DNA from: Bacillota bacterium
GTDB lineage: Bacteria; Bacillota; SHA-98; UBA4971
Direction of reading: 5' to 3'
DNA: 58,017 bases
NCBI GenBank assembly: GCA_024653485.1
Contig: JANLFY010000015.1
Span: forward strand, 1-58,017
In this document: positions 34,631 to 43,426 of the stretch, one piece after another
How positions within the stretch are numbered: the stretch's first letter is position 1
Layout: the number at the start of each line of letters is the position of its first letter
Translations under genes and position numbers: made by a program
Notes under the pieces: model-generated
The model's input: only the letters and a program-made list of their open reading frames with translations
Databases searched by the model: none
What the model was told of the DNA's origin: nothing

Positions 34631-35608
34631 ATGGTGCGGGCGTTCCTCTTCGGCGGTCGCGACGGGGCCTCGCTTCCTCTGGAGGACGAGTCCGGGATAG
34701 AACGGGCCACCCGGCGTGGGGAGGGCGTCTTGTGGGTTGATCTTCAGGCCCCGGAGGAGGACGAATTCCAGATGCTGTCGCGCGTCTTCCACTTCCATCC
34801 TCTGTCCATCGAGGACTGCCGAGCCTACAGCGAGTTCCCCAAGGTGGATGAGTTCTCCGACTATCTGTTCGTAGTAACCCACTATGTGGAGTGCGCCGCC
34901 GACGAGACCTGTGACAGGCTTTCCATCGGAGAGCTCGACATATTCGTGGGGCAGGCGTTCGTCGTAACGGTCCACACGCGGCCCGCCGCCATCGTGGACC
35001 GGTGCATCGAAAGGTTCCGGGAGCATCCCGAGACGCCTGCGATGGGGCCCGACTTCTTGGTTCACGCGCTTCTCGACGAGTTGGTCGACGCTTTCGTGCC
35101 TCTGCTCGACCGATGGGACGACTTGCTCGAGGACACCGAGGAGGCTCTTCTCATGGGGCGCACCGGAGACGTTCTTCAGCGGCTTACCGCCATAAGGAGG
35201 AGCATCCTCCGAGCTCGAAAGAGCTTCACGCCCACGAGAGAAGTGGTGGGAAGGTTGGCCCGGCGAGACGTGGCTTTCATATCGGAACAAGCCGCATGGT
35301 ACTTCAGGGACGTTTCAGACCACGCCCTCAGGATCCACGGCATGCTCGACTCGGCGAGAGACGCGGTCGCCAACCTGTTCGAGCTCTACATGTCCATGTC
35401 GTCTCATAGAGCCAACCTGGTGATGAAGAGACTCACGATAGTCGCCACGGTGTTCCTGCCCCTCACGTTCATCGCGGGGGTGTACGGCATGAACTTTAGG
35501 TACATGCCGGAACTCGAATGGCGGTACGGTTACCTGATGGCATGGATCGTGATGCTTCTCGTAGGGGGAGGTTTCCTTGTCTACTTCAGGCGAAGGGGCT
35601 GGTTCTAA
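34631..35608 (+). CDS. corA: CorA-family divalent-metal (Mg2+/Co2+) transporter
   Basis: Pentameric membrane channel for Mg2+ and related ions, 325 residues. A large cytoplasmic domain (about 1-265) is followed by two C-terminal membrane helices (about 270-290 and 302-318). The first ends in the signature YGMNF that forms the pore entry. Basic residues RRRGWF close the protein, as in CorA. The ATG follows GTGAGGGGAC. It is transcribed divergently from the phosphatase across a 204-nt region in which I saw no Mg2+ riboswitch. The following gene starts inside its 3' end. Confidence 0.92.
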   Translation: MVRAFLFGGRDGASLPLEDESGIERATRRGEGVLWVDLQAPEEDEFQMLSRVFHFHPLSIEDCRAYSEFPKVDEFSDYLFVVTHYVECAADETCDRLSIGELDIFVGQAFVVTVHTRPAAIVDRCIERFREHPETPAMGPDFLVHALLDELVDAFVPLLDRWDDLLEDTEEALLMGRTGDVLQRLTAIRRSILRARKSFTPTREVVGRLARRDVAFISEQAAWYFRDVSDHALRIHGMLDSARDAVANLFELYMSMSSHRANLVMKRLTIVATVFLPLTFIAGVYGMNFRYMPELEWRYGYLMAWIVMLLVGGGFLVYFRRRGWF

Positions 35609-36659
35609 ACCCGGTGTCAAGCCGGACATCAAAGGCTTTCTTCCGGACGAGATGCGCGATTTCCTAGTGGAAATGGGCGAGCCCTCGTATAGGGCAACGC
35701 AGGTTTTCTCGTGGATACACCGGAAGGGCGTCTCGTCGCTAGATGAAATGACGAACATACCGCTCGCGCTGCGCCGGAGAATCGGCGAGGTCGCGCGCAT
35801 CACGAACCTCGAGATCATTTCGCGGAGGCTTGGGGCGGAGGGCACGGTCAAGTATCTCTTGGGGCTTGCCGACGGCAACTGCGTGGAGGCGGTGAGGATG
35901 AAGTACGGGTACGGCACGTCGGCGTGCGTTTCGACGCAGGTGGGCTGCAAGATGGGATGCGCCTTCTGCGCGTCTGGAGTCGGGGGATTCGTGCGGAACC
36001 TGGGCCCAGGCGAGATAGTGGACCAGGTCCTCAAGATGAACGCGGACTTTGCCCCGGCGCCCCAGGAGGGGTCACGGGTGGGGTGGGTCGTGCTGATGGG
36101 AACAGGCGAGCCGCTCGACAACTACGGTGCCTCCGTGAAGGCGCTCCGTATCCTCAACGCCAAGGAGGGCCTGAACTTGAGCTTCCGCCGCATGACCGTG
36201 TCTACGTGCGGCCTGGTCCCCGGCATGAGGCGGCTTGCCGAAGAAGGGATTCCCGTCACTCTTTCAGTATCCTTGCACGCCCCTACGGACGACCTGCGCG
36301 ACGAGATCATGCCGATCAACAAACGTTACCCCATCCCGGAGTTGATGGAGGCCGCGTCTTTCTATGCGGGCCGCACGGGGCGACGAGTCACTTTCGAATA
36401 CGCGTTGATTCGAGGGGTCAATGACGGCCCTGAGCAGGCAAGTCAGCTTGCTGGACTGCTGAGAGGCATGCTCGCCCATGTCAACCTGATCCCTCTGAAC
36501 CCCGTCACGGAAAAGGGCTTTCAGCGCTCGTCTCGTGAGACGACAATGCGTTTCTTCGCCATTCTGAAGCGCGCGCGGATTCCTGTGTCCGTGAGACGAG
36601 AACTCGGTCTCGACATCGACGCCGCGTGCGGGCAGCTCCGCCGCAGATATTGCAGGTGA
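35577..36659 (+). CDS. rlmN: 23S rRNA (A2503-C2)/tRNA (A37-C2) methyltransferase RlmN
   Basis: Radical-SAM methyltransferase that methylates A2503 of 23S rRNA and A37 of some tRNAs, 360 residues. The CxxxCxxC cluster motif is in GCKMGCAFCAS (about residues 122-132). SAM-binding GTGEPLDNY and the resolving cysteine in DAACGQLR near the C-terminus are present. TTG 35577 has GGGGGAGG 6 nt upstream and lies 32 nt inside corA. A shorter ATG start would lose conserved N-terminal sequence. Coupling to corA is therefore likely. Confidence 0.94.
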   Translation: MSTSGEGAGSKPGVKPDIKGFLPDEMRDFLVEMGEPSYRATQVFSWIHRKGVSSLDEMTNIPLALRRRIGEVARITNLEIISRRLGAEGTVKYLLGLADGNCVEAVRMKYGYGTSACVSTQVGCKMGCAFCASGVGGFVRNLGPGEIVDQVLKMNADFAPAPQEGSRVGWVVLMGTGEPLDNYGASVKALRILNAKEGLNLSFRRMTVSTCGLVPGMRRLAEEGIPVTLSVSLHAPTDDLRDEIMPINKRYPIPELMEAASFYAGRTGRRVTFEYALIRGVNDGPEQASQLAGLLRGMLAHVNLIPLNPVTEKGFQRSSRETTMRFFAILKRARIPVSVRRELGLDIDAACGQLRRRYCR

Positions 36660-36729
36660 GCATCGGCGGAGATATACTGCGACTGGGAACACGCGCACGG
36701 CTTTGCCGGAAGGTTCGGGGGGCTTGGTG

Positions 36730-37563
36730 ATGAGCTTCCTCACACGGGTTGAACGGGCGATCGAGGAGGTAGTCGAGGGCATCTTCCGCCGTGCCCGCGA
36801 CGCCACCCATCCTGTGGAGATAGGGCGGTACCTCGTGCGCGAGATGGAGGACGAAAAGAGGATCTCGGTGTCGCGTACCTACGTGCCCAATCGCTACAGG
36901 GTGAAGCTGCACGCAAGGGATGTCGATTACCTTGGGCCGCTCGCGCGCACCTTATCGCGCGAGCTCTCGGGCCACGTAATCGCACGCGCACGTAGGCAGG
37001 GTTATTCATTCGTAGGGCGGGTAGATGTGGAGTTCGAGGCGGACGAAGACGCGAAACCGGGGGACATACGGGTCGACGGGCTGTTCGTCGAGGACGACGA
37101 GGCCGGCGGTGAAGAAGACGGCGGCTCGACCCGTCGGTGCCCGGTCCTTGGGGAAGTCCACGACTATGGGTCGGCGCGGGCTGACCTGAAGCTGGCGGCC
37201 CAGCTACCGGATGGTTCAGGCGCTCCAGTCGCACGTCAGGACTCTCCGGGCCACCTGGAACGAGGTCAGCCAGGGTTTGCTCATCTTGCGCTGATGTATG
37301 GGACGAGCAGAGAGCGAGTGGTTCCGCTCTCGGGCGAGAGGATGATAGTGGGTCGGTCGAGCTCGTGCCACATCGTCATCGAAGATGCCGGCGTGTCCCG
37401 GCGTCACGCCGAGATCGGGCTGGAGTCCGGTCGTTTCTACGTGGCGGATCTTGGCAGCACGAACGGCACGTACGTCAACGGCAGGAAAGTGTCGCGGCAC
37501 CTCCTTGCCGATGGGGACGTGGTGAGTTTCGGCAAGGTCGCGGCCCGCTTCAGGGAGGCGTGA
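36730..37563 (+). CDS. DUF3662-FHA domain protein (FhaA-like)
   Basis: Phosphothreonine-binding adaptor of 277 residues. The N-terminal DUF3662 domain (about 1-120; VEGIFRRARDATHPVEIGRYLVREME) is followed by a poorly ordered acidic linker and a C-terminal FHA domain (about 190-277). The FHA has GRSSSCHIVI, SRRHAEI and STNGTYVNG, which supply the phosphopeptide-binding loop. The FHA-FHA-PP2C-FtsW-PBP-kinase order is shared with Actinobacteria and several GC-rich Bacillota. It is therefore a likely target of the PASTA kinase at 41460. ATG 36730 follows a GGGGGG stretch. Confidence 0.88.
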   Translation: MSFLTRVERAIEEVVEGIFRRARDATHPVEIGRYLVREMEDEKRISVSRTYVPNRYRVKLHARDVDYLGPLARTLSRELSGHVIARARRQGYSFVGRVDVEFEADEDAKPGDIRVDGLFVEDDEAGGEEDGGSTRRCPVLGEVHDYGSARADLKLAAQLPDGSGAPVARQDSPGHLERGQPGFAHLALMYGTSRERVVPLSGERMIVGRSSSCHIVIEDAGVSRRHAEIGLESGRFYVADLGSTNGTYVNGRKVSRHLLADGDVVSFGKVAARFREA

Positions 37564-37566
37564 CGG

Positions 37567-37995
37567 GTGGCGTTCGTTTGGTTCCTCGCGCGCGTCGTCC
37601 TCGCGGGTCTCACGTGCTTGTTTCTCTACCGGGCGGCGAGGGCGGGGGGCCTCGTGAGAGGCGGCGATCGGCAGCCTCGCGTGCGGGAACGGGGAATGAG
37701 CCAAGGTAGACTCGAGGTCGAGACCGGACCCGGGGTCCCGTCACCAGGTGAGTGGTTCGACCTGGGAGGTGTCACAGTCCTCGGGCGGTCGCCCGAGAGC
37801 GACATAGTGATCCTCGACCCGTATGTGTCGGCGAGACACGCCGAGATCGTCCTCTCGGGCTCGGGGTTCTTCGTGCGCGATCTCGGAAGTGCCAATGGGA
37901 CTTACGTGAATGGCAGAAGACTCGGCCGCAAAAGGCTCCTGCGGAGGGGAGACCGGCTGGAAGTTGGCGACACCGTATTTCGGTTCCGGGGGTGA
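37567..37995 (+). CDS. membrane-anchored FHA domain protein (FhaB-like)
   Basis: Short protein of 142 residues with an N-terminal membrane segment (about 2-22), a basic linker, and an FHA domain (about 60-142). The FHA contains LGRSPESDIVI, SARHAEI and SANGTYVNGRR, enough for phosphothreonine binding. GTG 37567 has GGGAGG about 7 nt upstream. It begins 3 nt after the stop of the other FHA gene. FhaB-like proteins in Actinobacteria bring the kinase and division or peptidoglycan proteins together. Confidence 0.88.
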   Translation: MAFVWFLARVVLAGLTCLFLYRAARAGGLVRGGDRQPRVRERGMSQGRLEVETGPGVPSPGEWFDLGGVTVLGRSPESDIVILDPYVSARHAEIVLSGSGFFVRDLGSANGTYVNGRRLGRKRLLRRGDRLEVGDTVFRFRG

Positions 37996-38000
37996 GCGTT

Positions 38001-38708
38001 ATGCAGGCCTCTGCCCGTACGGATGTGGGTCTTGTCAGGTCCGTTAACGAGGACGACTATCTCGTCGGCGACGGAATCTTCGCCGTTGCCGACGGTCTCG
38101 GCGGCCATGAGGCGGGTGAGATCGCAAGCCGGATGGCCATCCGCATGTTGAGGGAGTTCAGACCTCCTGGTGACGGAGACCCAGGGGTTGCCCTGGCGGA
38201 GGCATTGGAGGGAATCAACCGTGCCGTGTACAAGAGATCCGTGGACGATCCTTCGTGCGAAGGGATGGGCACGACCCTTACCGCGTTGCTCATTGCGGGC
38301 GACAAAGCATACATAGGCCACGTGGGTGACAGCCGGGCGTATTTGATTCGAGAGAACAAGATATGCAGGCTCACCGAGGACCATTCCATCGTCGGCGAGC
38401 TCATCCGCATGGGCCTGCTTTCAGAGCCCGAAGCGCGGGCTCATCCACAGCGCAACCTCCTCACTCGTGCAATCGGCACGCAACCGGACGTGGAAGTCGA
38501 GGTGGGCTATTGCAAGCTCGCGGGGCGTGACCGGTTCCTCCTCTGCACCGATGGTCTATCCGGCGCGGTGGACGATTCTGAGATTTTGAGAGTAATGGCT
38601 TCCGCCTCCGACCCCGGGTCGGCCGTGGACCAGCTAGTGGAGCTGGCGATGCACGGAGGAGGTCACGACAATATCACCGCTGTAGCGGTGTTCTTGGACT
38701 TGCCATGA
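38001..38708 (+). CDS. prpC: PP2C-family Ser/Thr phosphatase (PrpC/Stp-like)
   Basis: Metal-dependent phosphatase that removes phosphates put on by the PASTA kinase, 235 residues. The metal-binding motif VADGLGGHEAGE is near 28-39, GTTLTALLI and GHVGDSRAYLI follow, then LLCTDGLSGAVD and GGHDNITAVAV. All aspartates of the PP2C site are in place. ATG 38001 follows GGGGGTGAG. Its stop overlaps the next start in ATGA, so expression is coupled to the FtsW/RodA protein. Confidence 0.93.
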   Translation: MQASARTDVGLVRSVNEDDYLVGDGIFAVADGLGGHEAGEIASRMAIRMLREFRPPGDGDPGVALAEALEGINRAVYKRSVDDPSCEGMGTTLTALLIAGDKAYIGHVGDSRAYLIRENKICRLTEDHSIVGELIRMGLLSEPEARAHPQRNLLTRAIGTQPDVEVEVGYCKLAGRDRFLLCTDGLSGAVDDSEILRVMASASDPGSAVDQLVELAMHGGGHDNITAVAVFLDLP

Positions 38709-40033
38709 TGCGCGAGATGCACCAGGCGACCTGGGATCGGGATGAACCGGGTTATTCCGATACACTGCTTGCCACGGCCCTCCTCCCGGGCATGATGGGC
38801 ATGGTCATGGCCACGGTGGCGTCGGGGAAACCCGATCGATCGCCGGGATGGGTTGTGGTCGCGAGCTTCCTCGGAGTGTTTCTTGCGTGTCACGTGTTGT
38901 TGGGCAGAGGGCGCCGCGCTGGTGACCCCGTGATCTTCTCGCTGGTGGCTTTTCTCTCCGGTCTGGGTTTGGCCGAGGTGCTCAGGCTCGACCCAGGACT
39001 CGCTGTGAGGCAGGTGGGACATCTCGCGGTGGGGGCTGGCCTCACTTGGATGCTGGTGAGGTATACTCCAGGGATCCGGGTGCTCGAGAGATACAGGTTC
39101 ATCGCGGCTGCGACGGCCTGCTTGCTCCTGGCGAGCACAATAGCGTTCGGTGTCGAAGTGGGCGGCGCCAAGTCGTGGCTCGACCTCGGGTTCGTTGCCG
39201 TTCAACCGTCGGAGGCCGCCAAGATCCTCATGGTATCGTTCTACGCAGGCTACTTGAAGGACACGAAGGCGCTCTTGAGGAGATCATCAAGGAGGCTCCT
39301 GGGCCTACCCCTGCCTGACCTGTCGTACTCAGGGCCCCTTGCCATGATGTGGGCTCTTGCCCTGGTCCTTCTGGTGTTTCAGAGAGATCTCGGCGCAGCT
39401 CTGCTGTTTTTCGGCGTCTTTCTGCTGATGATGTACGCGGCCTCGGGGAGGGTTTCATACGTGCTGGGTGGGGCGGCTCTCTTGGCCGTGGGCGGATTCG
39501 CGTGTTCCTGGATGTTTCCGCATGTGAGGGCGAGGTTCGTCGTGTGGCTCAACCCATGGCGGTTCGTGGATTCGTCTGGATACCAGAATGTTCAGTCCAT
39601 GTTCGCCGTGGCGGCGGGTGGGCTCATCGGGGTGGGACCTGGGCGCGGGATGGCGCACGTGATCCCGGCCAGCGCTACGGATTTCGTCTTTGCCGCGATC
39701 TGCGAAGAGATGGGGCTTGTGGGAGGGCTCGCCGTGATCGCCTCGTACGCGCTCCTAGTGCACAGGGGGCTTCTCTGGGCCTCCCGGTCGAGCGACGACT
39801 TCAGGGCGCTCCTGGCGGCTGGCCTGACATGCCTCATCGGGCTGCAGTCATTGACGATCATCGGCGGCGTGCTCGGGCTGGTGCCGCTCACCGGCGTGAC
39901 TTTGCCGTTCGTAAGTTACGGCGGTAGCTCCATGATCACTTCCTTTGTCGCACTCGGGCTCCTCTTGCGAATCGCATGGGAGGAGCGCGAGGAGCGGGCA
40001 AGAGAGGAAAGAAGGGTGGGAGTTGACGGATAG
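38705..40033 (+). CDS. FtsW/RodA/SpoVE-family peptidoglycan glycosyltransferase
   Basis: SEDS-type polytopic membrane enzyme that polymerises lipid II glycan strands, 442 residues with about ten to twelve helices. The family signature GVTLPFVSYGGSSMITSFVALGLLL lies near 397-421. The conserved aspartate-containing region (ATDFVFAAICEEMG) is near 322-335. It is encoded directly before a class B PBP, the normal functional partner. Whether it serves division (FtsW), elongation (RodA) or sporulation (SpoVE) cannot be decided here. Confidence 0.92.
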   Translation: MMREMHQATWDRDEPGYSDTLLATALLPGMMGMVMATVASGKPDRSPGWVVVASFLGVFLACHVLLGRGRRAGDPVIFSLVAFLSGLGLAEVLRLDPGLAVRQVGHLAVGAGLTWMLVRYTPGIRVLERYRFIAAATACLLLASTIAFGVEVGGAKSWLDLGFVAVQPSEAAKILMVSFYAGYLKDTKALLRRSSRRLLGLPLPDLSYSGPLAMMWALALVLLVFQRDLGAALLFFGVFLLMMYAASGRVSYVLGGAALLAVGGFACSWMFPHVRARFVVWLNPWRFVDSSGYQNVQSMFAVAAGGLIGVGPGRGMAHVIPASATDFVFAAICEEMGLVGGLAVIASYALLVHRGLLWASRSSDDFRALLAAGLTCLIGLQSLTIIGGVLGLVPLTGVTLPFVSYGGSSMITSFVALGLLLRIAWEEREERAREERRVGVDG

Positions 40034-41441
40034 CCTCCGCCGGATCTTCATCGCATTTCTTGCCGCATTCGCCGTGCTCGCGGCGAGGCTGATCATCGCG
40101 GGTATATTGCAGGCGCCGGACCTCTCCGCCCACCCAAGAAATCCCAGGCTTGCGGAGGCGAGGCGTGACATCGTCCGCGGAGGGATATATCTCTCTGGAG
40201 GCGAACTAGTGGCGAGGGACAGCGCGCCCGGAGGGCCGAGGCTGTATGCGGGTCCGCCCGGGCTCGCGCACCTCATCGGGTACGAAGACGCGAGGTACGG
40301 CACTGCGGGGCTCGAGGCCAGCTACAACTCTGAGCTGCTCGGGCTGGGCGGGGAGAGCCTGCTCGCGAGGATCGCGAGGGACGTCTTCTCCAGAGGCGGC
40401 AAGCGAGGAAACGACATCATCCTGACGGTGGATGCCACCGTGCAGCGAGCCGCGGAGCGAGCGATGGCAGGCCGCCGAGGCGCTGCTTGCGCGCTGGATC
40501 CCAGGACCGGCGCGGTTCTCGCAATGGTGAGCAACCCGGGGTTTGCGCCCGAGCGCATAGCGTCCCAATGGGAGAGCCTCGTGAAGGACGAGACCAGCCC
40601 GCTCTTCAACAGGGCCACTCTCGGCCTCTACCCGCCTGGCTCCGCCGTTAAGCCGCTGATAGCCGCGATAGCTCTCTCTTGCGGGGCGGTGGGCGCGGAT
40701 GAAGTCTTCCGGTGCGAAGGCGCGATAGGGGTGGGGGTCCGAGACGACGACGATCGGAAAGTGGCGTGCCCTGACGGCACTGCCCACGGCGACGTGGACC
40801 TCGCTTCGGCCATCGCTCTTTCGTGCAATGTCGCCTTTGCCCAGATCGGCTGGCGCGCCGGCTCGGAAAAGCTGTATAATGGTCTTCGGGGCTTCCATGT
40901 TGCAACCGCCTTGCCCTTTGACGTGCCGACCGCCGCGGGGACCATCACCGCGGGGGCTCCCGCTCTCGACAGGGCATCCGTGGCCCAGGTGTCTATCGGC
41001 CAAGGCGCGCTCGCGGTGAGCCCTCTCCAGATGGCGTGCGCCATTGCGGCGATCGGCAATGGCGGTGTGATGCGTCGACCGCATGTGGTCCGCGAAGTGC
41101 GTTCCCCTGACGGAACGCCTCTTCGCAGAGTGACTGGTGCAATCTTGGGAGTGCCGGCCTCCGCGAGCTCCGCACGGCTGGTCGCGGAAATGATGGTGGA
41201 GGCGGTTTCGAGAGGGACTGCTCGAGCGGCTGCCCTGCCGGGAGTGAGGGTCGCGGGCAAGACTGGCACGGCCCAGAACCCCCACGGAGAGCCCCATGCG
41301 TGGTTCGTGGGGTTCGCGCCAGCGGAGAAGCCGCGTTGCGCGGTGGCGGTCGTGATAGAGAATGGAGGGTCAGGCGGACGTGTCGCGGCGCCGGTGGGGC
41401 GTGAAATCCTGCGTGCGGCGCTGGGGAGCAGCTGGCGGTGA
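40023..41441 (+). CDS. class B penicillin-binding protein (transpeptidase, PbpA-like)
   Basis: Peptidoglycan transpeptidase of 472 residues. A single N-terminal membrane anchor (about 8-27) is followed by a short pedestal (about 28-135) and the transpeptidase domain. Active-site motifs are SxxK at S207 (PPGSAVKP), SxN at 267 (LSCNVAF) and KTG at 413 (AGKTGTAQ), all intact. The protein is shorter than PBP2 or PBP3 of Escherichia coli and similar to actinobacterial PbpA. TTG 40023 is preceded by GGGTGGGAG and overlaps the ftsW/rodA gene by 11 nt. The two form a SEDS-bPBP pair under kinase/phosphatase control. Confidence 0.92.
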   Translation: MTDSLRRIFIAFLAAFAVLAARLIIAGILQAPDLSAHPRNPRLAEARRDIVRGGIYLSGGELVARDSAPGGPRLYAGPPGLAHLIGYEDARYGTAGLEASYNSELLGLGGESLLARIARDVFSRGGKRGNDIILTVDATVQRAAERAMAGRRGAACALDPRTGAVLAMVSNPGFAPERIASQWESLVKDETSPLFNRATLGLYPPGSAVKPLIAAIALSCGAVGADEVFRCEGAIGVGVRDDDDRKVACPDGTAHGDVDLASAIALSCNVAFAQIGWRAGSEKLYNGLRGFHVATALPFDVPTAAGTITAGAPALDRASVAQVSIGQGALAVSPLQMACAIAAIGNGGVMRRPHVVREVRSPDGTPLRRVTGAILGVPASASSARLVAEMMVEAVSRGTARAAALPGVRVAGKTGTAQNPHGEPHAWFVGFAPAEKPRCAVAVVIENGGSGGRVAAPVGREILRAALGSSWR

Positions 41442-41459
41442 CGCAGGCGAGGTGAGACC

Positions 41460-43412
41460 ATGACAGAGGAGGTTCTCGGGAGAAGGTACACCATCCTCTC
41501 GAGGGTGGGCGAGGGCGGCATGGCCGAGGTGTACAGGGCACGCGACTCCGTGCTCAACCGGATCGTCGCCATAAAGGTCTTGCGGCCTCAATTCGCGTCC
41601 GACGAGGAATTCATCGAGAGGTTCCGCAGGGAAGCGCAGGCCGCGGCGAGTCTCTCCCACCCGAACATCGTGAGCATATACGACGTGGGTCATGATGGCG
41701 ACCGCTATTACATCGTCATGGAGTACGTAAGCGGCAAGAGCCTGAAGGACCTCATCCGCGAACAGGGGCCGCTCCGCCCGGAGAGGGCGGCTTGGATAGC
41801 CTCGCAGATCCTTGCCGCGCTCGACCACGCTCACAAGAACAACATCGTTCATAGGGACATAAAGCCTCACAACATCCTGGTGACCCCCGAAGGCAGGGTG
41901 AAGGTGACCGACTTCGGCATAGCCCGAGCCAAGAGCACTTCTGCGCTCACTGAGACGGGCACCATAATCGGCACGGTGAACTACTTCTCTCCGGAGCAAG
42001 CAAGGGGCGAGGCGGCGGGCGTGGGCTCCGACGTATACTCGCTTGGCGTGGTGCTGTACGAGATGCTCACAGGCAGGGTGCCGTTTCGTGGCGACACGCC
42101 CATTGCCATCGCCCTTCAGCATCTTCAGGGCACCGCCATCCCTCCTTCGGAGCTCAATCCCAGGGTGCCGGCTGACCTCAGCCGGGTCGTGATGAAAGCC
42201 CTCGAGAAGGATCCCGCTCGCCGTTACCAACAGGCCAGGGAGATGATGAGGGCTCTGGAGAAATACTCCTCTGTTCCGGCTGGTGAGGAAGTCGAGGAGG
42301 AGACTGCGGTCGGGGCAGGAGGAAAAGGACAGGGCGCACCCGAGGCGCCCACAGAGGTATTCAGGGTGCCTCAGGTGACTCGCGGCGGAGGCTCGAAGGG
42401 AGTGGATGATACTCTGGCAAGACCCGCCAAGGCTTCGCACGGCCCCGGCAAGGCCATCTTGGCCATCATCGCGTTCACGGTGGCTCTCCTCGTCCTCGCG
42501 GCAGTGGCCGTCATCAGGTTGCCCGAGTGGTTGTACGTTGAGGAGGTGCGAGTTCCCGACTTCACCGGGAAGACTCTGGACGAGGCCAGAATCATAGCGG
42601 AACAAGCGGGCCTGCGTCTGGATGAGCCTGATAGACGCTACGATGATTCGGCCCCGCCGTACTCGGTGATCGCCCAACGGCCTGCTCCGTACGAGAAGGT
42701 CAAGCTCAATAGCAGGGTTACTCTCGTGGTGAGCATCGGAAAAGAGATGGTGGAGGTGCCGGATCTCAAGGGCATGGACCTCCGTCAGGCTCTTCTGGAG
42801 CTCGAGCGGTTGGAGCTCAAGGCGGGGAGCCAATCAGAGGAATACAGCTCGGAGATCGAGCGCGGGCGAGTGCTCTCGCAATCGCCAGACGCCGGGAGGC
42901 GCGTCGAGAAGGGCGTTCCCGTGGACATCGTGCTCTCGGCGGGCCCTCAGCCGAACGTCGTAGTCGTGCCCGAACTTGTGGGCACCACAGTCTCCGAGGC
43001 CGAGTCAATGCTGGCATCGGCGGGGCTCGTGAGAGGCGATGTCGTCGAGCAGCCGCGCGAAGGCGAGGATCCCGGCATAGTCCTCAGTCAGGTCCCCGCG
43101 GCTGGGCAGGAAGTGGAGCGCGGCACACCTGTGAACCTCGTGGTGTCCGCCGGATCGAAGGAACCGTCCTCGATTCTCGACGCCATAACTCCCGTGTCCA
43201 CGATTGTCACGATCCTCGTGCCTCCGGGCGCTGACCAGCAGGAGGTCAGGATCAGAATAAACGACTACTACGGTGAAAGGGACTACTACGTCGGGATGCA
43301 CTCCCCAGGCGAGCGCGTCGAGAAAGAGGTGAACGCGTGGGGCAGGAAGGTCAGGATCAGGGTGTACATCGCCGGGGTGCTGTACGAGGACGAGTGGGTT
43401 CCCAAGGGATAG
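41460..43412 (+). CDS. prkC: PASTA-domain Ser/Thr protein kinase (PrkC/PknB family)
   Basis: Membrane kinase that senses muropeptides and controls growth, division and (in spore-formers) germination, 650 residues. The kinase domain (about 10-270) has VGEGGMAEVY, VAIKVL, HRDIKPHN and the DFG loop. A juxtamembrane linker is followed by one helix (about 331-352), three PASTA domains (about 358-570) and an additional C-terminal domain of about 80 residues. That last part is rich in Tyr and charged residues (INDYYGERDYYVGMHS) and resembles a small beta-sandwich. The phosphatase at 38001 and FHA proteins are in the same cluster. Confidence 0.94.
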   Translation: MTEEVLGRRYTILSRVGEGGMAEVYRARDSVLNRIVAIKVLRPQFASDEEFIERFRREAQAAASLSHPNIVSIYDVGHDGDRYYIVMEYVSGKSLKDLIREQGPLRPERAAWIASQILAALDHAHKNNIVHRDIKPHNILVTPEGRVKVTDFGIARAKSTSALTETGTIIGTVNYFSPEQARGEAAGVGSDVYSLGVVLYEMLTGRVPFRGDTPIAIALQHLQGTAIPPSELNPRVPADLSRVVMKALEKDPARRYQQAREMMRALEKYSSVPAGEEVEEETAVGAGGKGQGAPEAPTEVFRVPQVTRGGGSKGVDDTLARPAKASHGPGKAILAIIAFTVALLVLAAVAVIRLPEWLYVEEVRVPDFTGKTLDEARIIAEQAGLRLDEPDRRYDDSAPPYSVIAQRPAPYEKVKLNSRVTLVVSIGKEMVEVPDLKGMDLRQALLELERLELKAGSQSEEYSSEIERGRVLSQSPDAGRRVEKGVPVDIVLSAGPQPNVVVVPELVGTTVSEAESMLASAGLVRGDVVEQPREGEDPGIVLSQVPAAGQEVERGTPVNLVVSAGSKEPSSILDAITPVSTIVTILVPPGADQQEVRIRINDYYGERDYYVGMHSPGERVEKEVNAWGRKVRIRVYIAGVLYEDEWVPKG

Positions 43413-43426
43413 CGGGAGGTCGACAA

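Noticed and set aside
34427-35290. upstream extension of the minus-strand histidine phosphatase to 496 residues
   Set aside because: The extra part is antisense to corA and unlike any domain; ATG 34426 has a good ribosome-binding site and gives the normal family length.
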